Origin: an uncultured Bacteroidales bacterium
Lineage (GTDB): Bacteria > Bacteroidota > Bacteroidia > Bacteroidales > UBA932
Direction: 5' to 3'
Assembly (NCBI GenBank): GCA_910585445.1
Contig: CAJUEK010000010.1
Coordinates: 1 to 55,000 of the forward strand
DNA: 55,000 bases
Part shown: piece after piece, positions 31,623 through 40,068 of the stretch
Position numbering within the stretch: position 1 is the first letter of the stretch
Layout: each line of letters starts with the position of its first letter
The notes under the pieces: generated by a model
Databases searched by the model: none
The model's input: the letters and a program-made list of their open reading frames with translations, nothing else
What the model was told of the DNA's origin: nothing
Translations under genes and position numbers: made by a program

Positions 31623-32567
31623 ATGCCAACAATAGAGAAATTAACCCTGAAATCACATTCTGACTCACTGGGCATCAGCACAATATCCATTATGCCAGAT
31701 ACAAGCCGTCCCAAAGCCACAGTACAATTCATCCACGGCGTATGCGGATGCAAAGAGCGCTTCATACCGGCCATGGAATATCTCAGCAGCCATGGCTTCA
31801 CATGCATCGCACACGACCACAGGGGCCATGGCGAAAGCATCTTTGCCCCGGAAGATCTCGGCCACATGTACAAAGGAGACTGGAAGAGCTTGACAGACGA
31901 CATCAAAACAGTATCCGAATGGGCATTGTCGAAGAATCCCTGCATTCCCATAATAATGATAGGACACAGCATGGGAGCACTTGCGACAAAAGTCTTCATC
32001 CGTGACCATGGACTCATGCTTTCAGGAGCAGTCCTCTGCGGCCTGCCCGCATATAATCCTCTCGCCCCTGTCGGCAAGCTGATGACAGATGTCCTATGCA
32101 AGGCCGGGGCAGGAAAGCTGCGAGTAGGCATGCTGCAGGAAATCACTTCCGGCATATACAACAGACGTTTCAGGAACGAAGGACAGCAGGCATGGACATG
32201 CTCAGACCCAAATGAACGGGAACGGTTCAAAGCCAATCCTGTATGCAATTTCAAAATGACAGCAAGCTGCGCATCATGCGTAACAGGACTGATGCTCCAG
32301 GCATACTCACCCGGCAAAACGCAGACCTGCAACCCTTCACTTGAGATAATGCTGCTTTCCGGAGAAGATGACCCATGTTCAGGCTCCCCGGCCAAACTGC
32401 AAAAGACGGCAGCCCGCATGGCAGAAGAAGGGTACAGTAATGTACATTGCCGCACATACCCGTCAATGAGGCATGAAATCCTGAATGGCCAAGGTTTCAC
32501 AGCCGTACTTGACGACATAATCGGGTTCATGTCGCCAATTGTCTCCGATTCACTATCTTTACGGTAA
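31623..32567 (+). CDS. Alpha/beta hydrolase (monoacylglycerol lipase/S33-like)
   Basis: A 314-aa alpha/beta-hydrolase fold protein. The oxyanion loop is FIHGVCGCKERF, the nucleophile elbow GHSMGALA (Ser at about residue 119), the acid is probably in LLSGEDDPC and the catalytic His in SMRHEILN. The HDHRGHGES stretch is typical of monoglyceride lipase-like enzymes. Cys content is high for a cytosolic hydrolase. The substrate is unknown. It ends 13 bases before an AlaX-like gene on the same strand, so the two may be cotranscribed. Confidence 0.85.
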   Translation: MPTIEKLTLKSHSDSLGISTISIMPDTSRPKATVQFIHGVCGCKERFIPAMEYLSSHGFTCIAHDHRGHGESIFAPEDLGHMYKGDWKSLTDDIKTVSEWALSKNPCIPIIMIGHSMGALATKVFIRDHGLMLSGAVLCGLPAYNPLAPVGKLMTDVLCKAGAGKLRVGMLQEITSGIYNRRFRNEGQQAWTCSDPNERERFKANPVCNFKMTASCASCVTGLMLQAYSPGKTQTCNPSLEIMLLSGEDDPCSGSPAKLQKTAARMAEEGYSNVHCRTYPSMRHEILNGQGFTAVLDDIIGFMSPIVSDSLSLR

Positions 32568-32580
32568 AAATCTCACACAC

Positions 32581-33087
32581 ATGAATGACACCACACTCAA
32601 CTCGCACAACAAGGAGGAGTACCCTCCTATGCACACAGCAGAACACATCCTCAACGCCACAATGGTAAAAATGTTCGGATGTCCACGTTCAAGGAATGCA
32701 CATATAGAACGCAAGAAATCAAAATGCGACTACATCCTCAACCAATGCCCGACCCCGCAGCAGGTCTGCGAAATTGAAAATGCCGTCAACAGAATAATAG
32801 GGAATGCACTGGACGTCACAGCAGAACTGATGCCAAGGGCTGAAGCAGAGTCAATAGCAGACCTCGGAAAACTCCCGGAGCACGCGTCCGACACCCTCAG
32901 AATCGTAAGAATCGGAGATTATGACACCTGCGCATGCATTGGCGCACATGTAAGCAACACCTCCGAAATAGGCAAATTCACTATATTGAGCCACGACTAT
33001 ACCGATGGAAGGTGGCGCGTAAGATGGAAAGTGCAGGCACATTACAAGATTGGAGATGAATCCGAAAGTTCATCTCCAATCTTGTAA
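32581..33087 (+). CDS. Free-standing tRNA-editing domain (AlaX/ThrRS SAD-like)
   Basis: A 168-aa protein corresponding to the second additional domain of AlaRS/ThrRS. The zinc and editing motifs are HTAEH (HxxxH) near the N-terminus and CACIGAHVSNTSEIG (CxxxH with the usual NTxEIG continuation). Such proteins hydrolyse mischarged tRNA, typically Ser- or Gly-tRNA(Ala). The last 19 or so codons lie in one arm, loop and part of the other arm of a perfect 24-bp inverted repeat, so the C-terminal tail (KIGDESESSSPIL) looks like a late addition. The ATG at 32581 is preferred over one at 32539 that lies within the hydrolase gene. Confidence 0.8.
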   Translation: MNDTTLNSHNKEEYPPMHTAEHILNATMVKMFGCPRSRNAHIERKKSKCDYILNQCPTPQQVCEIENAVNRIIGNALDVTAELMPRAEAESIADLGKLPEHASDTLRIVRIGDYDTCACIGAHVSNTSEIGKFTILSHDYTDGRWRVRWKVQAHYKIGDESESSSPIL

Positions 33088-33092
33088 TGTGC
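33037..33092. repeat. Perfect 24-bp inverted repeat with 8-base loop
   Basis: The arm at 33037-33060 (beginning GCACATTACAAG) is exactly the reverse complement of 33069-33092 (ending CTTGTAATGTGC). The loop TCCGAAAG separates them. The first arm is in the AlaX-like coding sequence; the second holds its stop codon and the last three bases of tRNA-Leu. No T-run follows on either strand. Confidence 0.95.
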
Positions 33093-33171
33093 GCATGATA
33101 GGACTCGAACCTACACGCCGTGAAGCACTACCTCCTGAAAGTAGCGTGTCTACCAATTTCACCACATGCGC
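33090..33171 (-). tRNA. tRNA-Leu (anticodon CAG)
   Basis: An 82-base type II tRNA: acceptor GCGCATG/CATGCGC, D-arm GTGAAATTGGTAGAC, anticodon loop TTCAGGA giving CAG, a long variable arm (TGCTTCACGGCGT) and T-arm GTAGGTTCGAGTCCTAT. The discriminator is A and CCA is not encoded. It is convergent with the AlaX-like gene; two bases separate its 3' end from that stop codon. Confidence 0.92.
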
Positions 33172-33186
33172 TTCAGAAAAGTGGGG

Positions 33187-33194
33187 CAAAGATA
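33187..33194 (-). promoter_or_regulatory. -7 element of tRNA-Leu
   Basis: TATCTTTG on the minus strand, 16 bases before the tRNA 5' end. No clear -33 element. Confidence 0.45.
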
Positions 33195-33236
33195 ATCAAT
33201 ATTTTTGAAAAACTAAATTTTTCCGCAACAATTCAA

Positions 33237-34016
33237 CTAAATTTCAACATCAAAATGCAATTCCTTTTCCCACCCCTCTATTTTCAAAGTGACATGGCTC
33301 AATGAATAGTCCAATCCTATTGTTATGTCACCCAGGCTCTCCGCACTCCAGTCATAACCGCTCGCGGTCACATACTCACCAAGCGCAAAAGTCTTAAGCA
33401 CATCCGTACCGTCATCCACATCAAGCCTGAGCGAATTGTCAACCTGACGGGGAACAGAAACAGAGCATACACCATTCCCGTCAGGACGCATGGCAAAAAG
33501 AAACGCCCCGTCTGCCGGACTCCCGTCAACTCCATACCCGCAGATCTCTCCCCGCACATCCAGGATATATGGGAAATCAGCCTCCTCTACATGAACAGTT
33601 ATAAGGCAATAGTTCTTGCGCACCCGCACCTTCTCAAATGCAGCCTCACAATCAGTTTCGACATAAGAGGAATGCATATGCACATGCGGGCATTCACTTC
33701 CATAAGGAATCTCCATGCTTCCGTCCTCAGAGACATATCCCTCCGCTCCACAATATGCATTCACCCTTGCGCCTCTACGGGGAACATGCAGCACAAGTTC
33801 CTCCCCGAATGCTCCGGACCCGACATGTTCAACAAGATGAAAACCCTCACTTGACAGAACATGCAAATCAGCATATGGCACCTCCTCAGCATCCGTCTCA
33901 CTGAAATCAAGAAACAGCCTGCACGGACACTCTCTCCTGTTCTCCTTGACAGAACATCCAGTCCACAGCAAAATGCAGAAAATCACTGCCTGCAATCCGC
34001 ACAACACCTTCCTCAT
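33237..34016 (-). CDS. FimB/Mfa2-family fimbrial anchor lipoprotein
   Basis: A 259-aa lipoprotein with signal ending LLWTGC (Cys21) and the family signature CSVKENRRECPCRLFLDFSE straight after it. FimB/Mfa2 proteins anchor the fimbrial shaft to the outer membrane and limit its length in Porphyromonas gingivalis. Many Cys residues remain in the mature part. It is the last gene of a five-gene minus-strand operon, with only 11 bases to the FimA-like gene. Confidence 0.85.
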   Translation of the reverse strand: MRKVLCGLQAVIFCILLWTGCSVKENRRECPCRLFLDFSETDAEEVPYADLHVLSSEGFHLVEHVGSGAFGEELVLHVPRRGARVNAYCGAEGYVSEDGSMEIPYGSECPHVHMHSSYVETDCEAAFEKVRVRKNYCLITVHVEEADFPYILDVRGEICGYGVDGSPADGAFLFAMRPDGNGVCSVSVPRQVDNSLRLDVDDGTDVLKTFALGEYVTASGYDWSAESLGDITIGLDYSLSHVTLKIEGWEKELHFDVEI

Positions 34017-34027
34017 GACACACAAAG

Positions 34028-34996
34028 TCAGATTTGCTCATGTACAGGCGGAAGTTCCGACCAGCCTTTCACAACTACCGTAATCCCCACGGCAGCATCG
34101 TCAACCGGAATATCCGGAGAAGAGGAGCCGGGACGGGTTATCCTCAATTCGTATGAATACGAGGTATTCCTTGCCACATTATCCAAAGTGACCGGATAAT
34201 AATATGTCACATCATCCAGAGCAACCTCTGCCACAAGACGCGTCTTACGAGGGCACCATTCTGCGGCAGACGAATCCTCCGCCACATCATTAGGATAACA
34301 ATAGAAATAATGTTTCCCTTCATATGCATTTCCGGCAGCCACTATACCGCCATTCACATCATCACGCAAGAATGAAGGCGAACCGGCCTGCGGTGCGGAA
34401 CAGTTGTACCACCGGGAGGGCTCAGACACACCGAAGAAGGCTCTGTCGCCGGGTACATTGACCAGATAGAGCGACTTGACCTCAAATTTCATCGCCTTAT
34501 GCTGGGGCAGAACCATGGCATTTTCTATTTTGCTTATGCCGATTCTGGCAGCCATACGCCTCACCTCAAGATTTAGACTGCCTGAAGCAGTAAGCACGAC
34601 TGAAGTATCACCGGCCATGACAAGCCTGCCAGGCCCATTATCCGCAAGGTCAGAGACCAGCTGCGGCAACTCCCTTTCGTAGCCCACCGAATTCTGCTGT
34701 CCCGCATTCACAAAAGCAGCTATGCGTTTCTCACCGGCAGTACATGTGAGCGACATGGTATTTCCATTGCCATGCTTGTATGTCTCAAGCATACCTTTGG
34801 AATTGAACACAAGAACCTGCAAATCCTTTATGGCATCCTCAGAGGAAGGGACACCCGAAACCTTTGTCGCCGTACAAGGCACGCTGAGGGTCAACTCAAC
34901 ATTCCCGTCAGCCAAAACAGGCGAATCCGAATTTTTCTCACTGCAACCGGAAAGCGCGGCAGCCGCTACGGCCGCAATCACAAAACGAAATTTCAT
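34028..34996 (-). CDS. FimA/Mfa1-like major fimbrial subunit lipoprotein
   Basis: A 322-aa lipoprotein (AALSGC, Cys18) of the Bacteroidales fimbrillin superfamily. The N-terminal domain pattern GNVELTLSVPCTATKVSG and IKDLQVLVFNSKGMLETY, together with AAFVNAG and EVRRMAARIGISKIE, is typical of FimA-type subunits that polymerise by strand exchange after lipoprotein processing and a gingipain-like cut. It lies one base after the upstream OmpA/TPR gene and just before a FimB-like gene, as expected for shaft plus anchor. Confidence 0.82.
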   Translation of the reverse strand: MKFRFVIAAVAAAALSGCSEKNSDSPVLADGNVELTLSVPCTATKVSGVPSSEDAIKDLQVLVFNSKGMLETYKHGNGNTMSLTCTAGEKRIAAFVNAGQQNSVGYERELPQLVSDLADNGPGRLVMAGDTSVVLTASGSLNLEVRRMAARIGISKIENAMVLPQHKAMKFEVKSLYLVNVPGDRAFFGVSEPSRWYNCSAPQAGSPSFLRDDVNGGIVAAGNAYEGKHYFYCYPNDVAEDSSAAEWCPRKTRLVAEVALDDVTYYYPVTLDNVARNTSYSYELRITRPGSSSPDIPVDDAAVGITVVVKGWSELPPVHEQI

Positions 34997-34997
34997 A

Positions 34998-36881
34998 TTA
35001 TTCTATTTTATTATTTGTTTGTCTTTTTTTAACAAGAATATACATTTCAGGGTCAAGATTGGCCCTGTGCTCCATATGAGCATCATAGGCTATGCTCAAC
35101 TCAAGATATTTCATCGCCTCATCTTCCTGTCCGAGCCGTGACAACACCAAAGCCTTGAGATAGCACACCTTCGGCTCTGAATCCCCGAGACGTCCAAGCA
35201 CATCAAGCGCAGAATGGTTGTAATCTGCAGACACAAAAGCAAGGGCGGCATTGTAGTCATCGTATGGACGCAATATCCCTACGGCAGTCTTATAATCCAA
35301 ATCGCGTAACGCCTGTACCCCTCTCAAATAAAGAGTGTCCAGTTCCGCAGTATGTACGGTATCCTTTGCCATTCCTGTCCTGTGCAAATAGAAATCAAAA
35401 CGCACACTCCTCAGCTTTGGATACAATCTTTCCCGAAGATACCTGTACTCATGCATCCGGGACACCTTCAGCTCAGCAGCATCCGGGTCACGCAAGTCAG
35501 CCCCAAGCTCCAATATACGTTTCCTTGAATCCGAAGCAATCACCGTATCATTCTCCACAAGCCGCATCAGCTGTTCCCAATTCTCAGGAAGTCCTGACGA
35601 GCGCAAAATACTCTTCCATTCATCCGGGACAAAGGCTGACACATGTTTCAGCACAGCCTCCGCCCTGTCTTCCGACAATTTACGGTTCGACACATAACTG
35701 CCCTCCGGAGAACACGAGGCCACAATCACTATAGAATCCGCAACCAGCCCATCCATTGAAGCGACATCATCAAAACAGCGCCTTATCCTCCGCAATTCTG
35801 AGGCATTGTCTCCGAGACAAGTATCAATGACGGCACTCCCCTGGCTGAAATCTATAAGAGCCCTCGTATTGTCATGCACGACACGCTCCTTGACAATCAT
35901 CCTGTACTTAGGCCGATTGTCAGCCAGCGATGACAATGAACTTATGTAGAAAGTCAGGTCCTGCGGAAAAGGAAGGCACATGATGCACTCTCCCATTTCA
36001 TACAGGCTTCCCTCCAACGACACACGTACCTTTTTCAAGGCAGGGCGGCTCCTGAAAGTCTGGCTGTAACGGTATATGAAATCCCCGTCAATACCGGCAA
36101 TTACAGTATCCAGCCTGATTCCGTCCGTTACAATGGGATCCTTCACATACTTTGCAAACATTTTCCCCTCACGCCCCTTGCGCCGCTCGTTATGCCTCAA
36201 CATGAGTTTTCTCGTGTAATGCAGCAATGCGTCCGTTTGCGTGACACCGAACAGATTGCCCGCAAGAGGCTCCGGTATGATGGACGAATCATTCTTCATC
36301 CGGTAAGTATCCGGAAAATGCCTTTCGATAAAAATCTCAAGCTGGCCCATCCTGATGAAATCCGTCGTATCCCTTATTATGGAGGACAGAAAATTCCTAT
36401 ACCGCTGATATCCCCTCAACTGGGCCGCACGGTAATCAGAGCCAGTTATATATATCGGCTCCAAGCCGGTGACCTCATCCATAATCTCCAGAAAAGGCCT
36501 TATCTTAAGCTGCCACCGTGAATCCGCCAGGCCGGCAGGAACAGTAATGTCAAAACTGACTGTCACAAGGCCGGCCCTCTCCGCCACATTCCTGAAGCGG
36601 GCCGTGACCTTGGATGCGCTTATGACATCCGTCGCAACCATGTCCCCGGTCTCCGTATCCCGTATTGCGTTCATTATGACAGGCCCCTCAGACAGCGAAC
36701 CTTTTATAAGGCTGATTTCCTCCTCATCAGGCTTAGCGTCATCCTCACATGGCTTTTCATCGGATACGGCAAGTTCAACCCCGACCTCTCCTGAACGTAT
36801 CTTCTGCATTTTCCGGTACGGAGTACATGAGACAGCCAATGCTATCAGGACAACAATCCAGAATCTATAATCAGAACACAT
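34998..36881 (-). CDS. Fimbrial-locus lipoprotein with OmpA-like domain and TPR-like tail
   Basis: A 627-aa lipoprotein (LALAVSC, Cys19). A long N-terminal part resembles the DUF3868 proteins that accompany Bacteroides fimbriae. Around residues 330-430 an OmpA-like peptidoglycan-binding domain is suggested by ALIDFSQGSAVID, then IVASCSPEGSYVSNRKLSED and RAEAV. The C-terminal 120 residues are helical with TPR spacing (YNAALAFVSADYNHSALD, then LGRLGDSEPKVCYLKALVLS). It probably ties the fimbrial apparatus to the cell wall. It overlaps the DUF3575 gene by 11 bases. Confidence 0.72.
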   Translation of the reverse strand: MCSDYRFWIVVLIALAVSCTPYRKMQKIRSGEVGVELAVSDEKPCEDDAKPDEEEISLIKGSLSEGPVIMNAIRDTETGDMVATDVISASKVTARFRNVAERAGLVTVSFDITVPAGLADSRWQLKIRPFLEIMDEVTGLEPIYITGSDYRAAQLRGYQRYRNFLSSIIRDTTDFIRMGQLEIFIERHFPDTYRMKNDSSIIPEPLAGNLFGVTQTDALLHYTRKLMLRHNERRKGREGKMFAKYVKDPIVTDGIRLDTVIAGIDGDFIYRYSQTFRSRPALKKVRVSLEGSLYEMGECIMCLPFPQDLTFYISSLSSLADNRPKYRMIVKERVVHDNTRALIDFSQGSAVIDTCLGDNASELRRIRRCFDDVASMDGLVADSIVIVASCSPEGSYVSNRKLSEDRAEAVLKHVSAFVPDEWKSILRSSGLPENWEQLMRLVENDTVIASDSRKRILELGADLRDPDAAELKVSRMHEYRYLRERLYPKLRSVRFDFYLHRTGMAKDTVHTAELDTLYLRGVQALRDLDYKTAVGILRPYDDYNAALAFVSADYNHSALDVLGRLGDSEPKVCYLKALVLSRLGQEDEAMKYLELSIAYDAHMEHRANLDPEMYILVKKRQTNNKIE

Positions 36882-37431
36882 AAACTATTGAAATTTTCAC
36901 GTCATCAGGAAGAGCGAAGAAGCGGGAACCGGAAGCCTCGGTAAGTCCGCACGTCTGGCAGGAATACTTCCTATAGAGTTCATATCCAGTCCATAGCCCA
37001 GCCCCGAATTCTATATTGAAATGCCTTGAGAGCATGTGCGTATAACCCGCATACAGCCCGGCTCCGAACCTGTCACCCTCTTTCGTGCTGCGGGAAATGA
37101 TACCCCCTACATTGAACTCCTGATAGCGCAATTTCCCTGCGAACCACCATCCGGACAATGTATGCCACGGCCACATGCGGGCACCGAGCGAATATGACTG
37201 CTGCCTGTATTGAAACTGGCGGTCCGGATTGCCCTTGCGGAATGTGAACGGATTATACCTCGCCCCCGCTGTAACACTCCAGTACCTCGAGACGGAATAA
37301 GACACCTCCGCATTAAATGTTCCCAGGCAGGCATAGCCCAGCAAATCCGTAGAAACACTGAACTTTTGGGCACATGCCCTCTCAATACCGAATACCGCCA
37401 GAACAGCCGTCACTATTATGATTTTCCTCAT
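36871..37431 (-). CDS. DUF3575 outer-membrane protein
   Basis: A 186-aa secreted protein of the DUF3575 family: signal peptide ending ACAQ, then KFSVSTDLLGYACLGTFNAE and the strand pattern SVTAGARYNPFTFRKG, with a C-terminal VKISIVYVF. DUF3575 proteins are small outer-membrane barrels regularly found in Bacteroidales fimbrial loci. The ATG at 37431 is chosen because the signal peptide begins there and the upstream gene ends at 37436; the frame upstream of it overlaps that gene. Confidence 0.8.
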   Translation of the reverse strand: MRKIIIVTAVLAVFGIERACAQKFSVSTDLLGYACLGTFNAEVSYSVSRYWSVTAGARYNPFTFRKGNPDRQFQYRQQSYSLGARMWPWHTLSGWWFAGKLRYQEFNVGGIISRSTKEGDRFGAGLYAGYTHMLSRHFNIEFGAGLWTGYELYRKYSCQTCGLTEASGSRFFALPDDVKISIVYVF

Positions 37432-37435
37432 GATT

Positions 37436-39013
37436 TCAGTATCTGCTGAAAACCTGCTCAATCGAAGTTCTTCTGGCAGGATATGCCGACAGCAATGCTG
37501 ACTTCAGCGCGTCCCTCGACAGGACGGAAGGTCCGAGCACATTGAATATGTCAGAGCACGAAATTCCCCTGTCATCCAAAAACCTGAAAATCTGAGGATA
37601 GAACCAGAACGATGTCCCGAAGGAAGGGAATGAGCCGCCATAGCGTTCCTTATACATCTTGCTTTCAAGATAATACGCCCACATCTCCCCTATCTCGCAG
37701 TAACCCGAGCCGCTTGCGCTCCCGTCACCATATGTCATCCCTCCTGTCGTCAGGTAAGACTCCACGATATAGAAGATATAATTATTCCAATATGATTTGC
37801 CGACCTTGGAGAAATGGCTTGCATGGGCCAGCTCATGACATGTGGAAGAATAAATTTCACTGTAGCTGTCTATTCCTTTCGTACCTATCGTTATGTCAGG
37901 CATGAAAACTTTGAGCAAAGAAGCGAATTTCCCGAGAAACGAGCCGAGCTTATCTGAAGACAACAGAGTGCCGTGGTGAAGCATCACCGCACTGCTGGCA
38001 TCCATTCCGTTCAATATCCATATCCTGAGGTCTGACGGAGGGACATCTATCCCCATGTCTGCGGAAGAGCACCGGCTTATATAGTCATATGCCGCATTAT
38101 TCACGACGCACCTTCGGAACAGTTTCCCTTCAGAGTCCTTTGTCACGGTCATATTCACGCCCTCAGGCCCGGATTTTCCCAATGTTGACACAGAGGCAGG
38201 AAGGAGCACGAGATTGAAGCCTATGGAAAAATTCTTCTCGTTCTTGAAGACAAGCCTGTAGCGCAGTTTTGAAGTAAAGCTCTTCTTCATCGTATAATAT
38301 CCGTCACGGTCAGTGTATGCCTTGTCAAATTTCACAAAAGAATTGCACGACACACAAACTCCTGCGACTCCGAAAGGCTTTCCACCGGACGCGTTTTCAT
38401 CAACAATTGTTATGCGTCCGGAAGGCTGGACTTTTGAAGGCCCTTTTGTATCCGGCTGCTCCAATCTGTCCCCGTTGCCAGTCAGCATATACGCCCGGCG
38501 CTCAACTTCTTCCCAGTCAATTCCGTCAGCTGCACGCGTCCCTTTATCATTCTCCGCGATGTAGCACTCGTCAATAACCTCATACCTGACGGAAGGAAAA
38601 CTAAAATCAGGAGCAACCACAGCATATTGCCACGTCATATTGCCTTCCGGAACAGAAGGGTCATGATACCAGTCACCCTCAACAAGCACATCATAGTCAA
38701 GAGGATGATCGACCAGCTCAATACCCATTGCCGCTAGCATATCATACTCATGCTCATCCGCCGGAAGAAACCTGACGTAGATATTGGTCGGCTTGACATC
38801 CACACGGTCAGCTTTCGTAGGATAAAGGCTCTTGAGAGCCTTCTCAATGTTCTCTGTCTTGTAAGGATTCTCCAGACGGTCCCCCAAGACAATCATTTCA
38901 TGCGACAGCTTCCTGCCGTATGAATAATCAATGCCGCTCTCCTGGAAAAGAGCATTCTTGCTGCACGACATCATGACCAATGCCATGAGCATAATTGTAA
39001 TTCTACCTCTCAT
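37436..39013 (-). CDS. Putative zinc-metalloprotease lipoprotein heading the fimbrial operon
   Basis: A 525-aa lipoprotein (MALVMMSC, Cys17). A carboxypeptidase-regulatory-like beta domain is suggested around residues 199-245 (GRITIVDENASGGKPFGVAG, then DRDGYYTMKKS). The C-terminal part contains CHELAHASHF at about 392-401, an HExxH zinc-protease motif, with EIGEMWAYYLES some 45 residues later as a possible third-ligand helix. I do not recognise the family. As first gene of the fimbrial operon it may process subunits or modify host or matrix proteins. The start at 39013 lies about 17 bases after the predicted transcript start and gives a proper lipoprotein signal. Confidence 0.7.
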   Translation of the reverse strand: MRGRITIMLMALVMMSCSKNALFQESGIDYSYGRKLSHEMIVLGDRLENPYKTENIEKALKSLYPTKADRVDVKPTNIYVRFLPADEHEYDMLAAMGIELVDHPLDYDVLVEGDWYHDPSVPEGNMTWQYAVVAPDFSFPSVRYEVIDECYIAENDKGTRAADGIDWEEVERRAYMLTGNGDRLEQPDTKGPSKVQPSGRITIVDENASGGKPFGVAGVCVSCNSFVKFDKAYTDRDGYYTMKKSFTSKLRYRLVFKNEKNFSIGFNLVLLPASVSTLGKSGPEGVNMTVTKDSEGKLFRRCVVNNAAYDYISRCSSADMGIDVPPSDLRIWILNGMDASSAVMLHHGTLLSSDKLGSFLGKFASLLKVFMPDITIGTKGIDSYSEIYSSTCHELAHASHFSKVGKSYWNNYIFYIVESYLTTGGMTYGDGSASGSGYCEIGEMWAYYLESKMYKERYGGSFPSFGTSFWFYPQIFRFLDDRGISCSDIFNVLGPSVLSRDALKSALLSAYPARRTSIEQVFSRY

Positions 39014-39036
39014 AATTCTTGCATTTATTACGGAGG

Positions 39037-39044
39037 CAAAATTA
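39037..39044 (-). promoter_or_regulatory. -7 element of the fimbrial operon
   Basis: TAATTTTG on the minus strand, 24 bases upstream of the first ATG. The -33 region is weak. Confidence 0.45.
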
Positions 39045-39088
39045 TCCTCAAATAGCCGCGTAACGAAAAAGTACACGGCTAATTAACA

Positions 39089-39122
39089 AAAAGTGCCTTG
39101 CAAGCATCTGCAAAGCACTTTT
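39089..39122 (-). terminator. Terminator downstream of deoC
   Basis: AAAAGTGC/GCACTTTT, a mismatch, then TTGCA/TGCAA form a stem of about 13 pairs; on the minus strand it is followed by a T-rich tract. It separates deoC from the fimbrial operon promoter. Confidence 0.75.
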
Positions 39123-39169
39123 CAGTTGTATTTTTTGTTTGATTTTTATAAAAAATGAAACAAAATCCA

Positions 39170-40057
39170 TCAAAAGAAAGCCACGGTCTTCTGCTCAACT
39201 GCAGAAAGGATGCTGTTGGCCACACGGCTCACACCGAACCTGAACAATTTCTTGTCAAGCCATTCCTTTCCGAGAAGTGACGACACAATCGAATAGTAGC
39301 ACACCGCATCAGCTGCGGAAGAAATTCCTCCAGCCGGCTTGAAACCAACTTTCTTGCCGGTGGCAGCATAATATTTGGCGATACATTCGCACATCACATA
39401 TGCGGCAGAAGGAGTCGCATTCACGTCAACCTTTCCCGTAGAAGTCTTTATGAAATCAGCTCCCGCCTCCATCGCAAGGAATGACGCATTTGCGATAGCC
39501 TCGGAAGTCCGGAGCAGCCCTGTCTCAAGAATAACCTTAAGGTGTACAGCCCTGCCCTGTCTTGCAGCCACCTTGTCAATACATAAACGCACCTGACGTA
39601 TCTCCTCAGAAGCAGCCTCATAGTCCCCCGCAAGGAAAGCATTGAGCGCAAGAACGATATCAACCTCGTCCGCCCCCTGCTCGACAGCCATTTCGCACTC
39701 CTTGAGCTTAACCTCAAGAAAACTCTGCGAAGACGGGAAGCAGGCAGCCACTACAGTAATGTTGAAATCACATTTCCTGGCATTCTTGACTGTGGCAGCA
39801 AAATTAGGATACACGCACACAGAAGCCGGAAGAGGCCAGTCTGGGTACATGCCGCTGAAAGAATTGACCTTTTCCACAAGCCTTTCCACAGAAGCCGGCG
39901 TATCGTCGGTCTTGAGCGTGGTAAGATCCATCATGGAGAAACAGTCTTTGTAAACCTGAGCAGAAGCCGCGTTCTCAAGATTTGCGGCAATAAGTTCCAG
40001 GGCTCTTCCCATGGACTCCTGATCAGGAGAATAATTGTATTTTTTCAAAAAATCCAT
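39170..40057 (-). CDS. deoC: Deoxyribose-phosphate aldolase
   Basis: A 295-aa class I aldolase that splits 2-deoxyribose-5-phosphate into glyceraldehyde-3-phosphate and acetaldehyde in deoxynucleoside breakdown. The Schiff-base lysine is in DFIKTSTGK; the second active-site Lys is in KVGFKPAGGI. DEVDIVLALNAFLAGDYEA and HLKVILETGLL are also conserved. The length fits the longer Bacteroidota type. It starts 11 bases after the dtd stop. Confidence 0.93.
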   Translation of the reverse strand: MDFLKKYNYSPDQESMGRALELIAANLENAASAQVYKDCFSMMDLTTLKTDDTPASVERLVEKVNSFSGMYPDWPLPASVCVYPNFAATVKNARKCDFNITVVAACFPSSQSFLEVKLKECEMAVEQGADEVDIVLALNAFLAGDYEAASEEIRQVRLCIDKVAARQGRAVHLKVILETGLLRTSEAIANASFLAMEAGADFIKTSTGKVDVNATPSAAYVMCECIAKYYAATGKKVGFKPAGGISSAADAVCYYSIVSSLLGKEWLDKKLFRFGVSRVANSILSAVEQKTVAFF

Positions 40058-40068
40058 ATATGAACAAT

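Noticed and set aside
31499..32530. 343-aa open frame on the minus strand
   Set aside because: It lies antisense to the alpha/beta hydrolase, whose catalytic motifs are intact; its own translation has no recognisable pattern.
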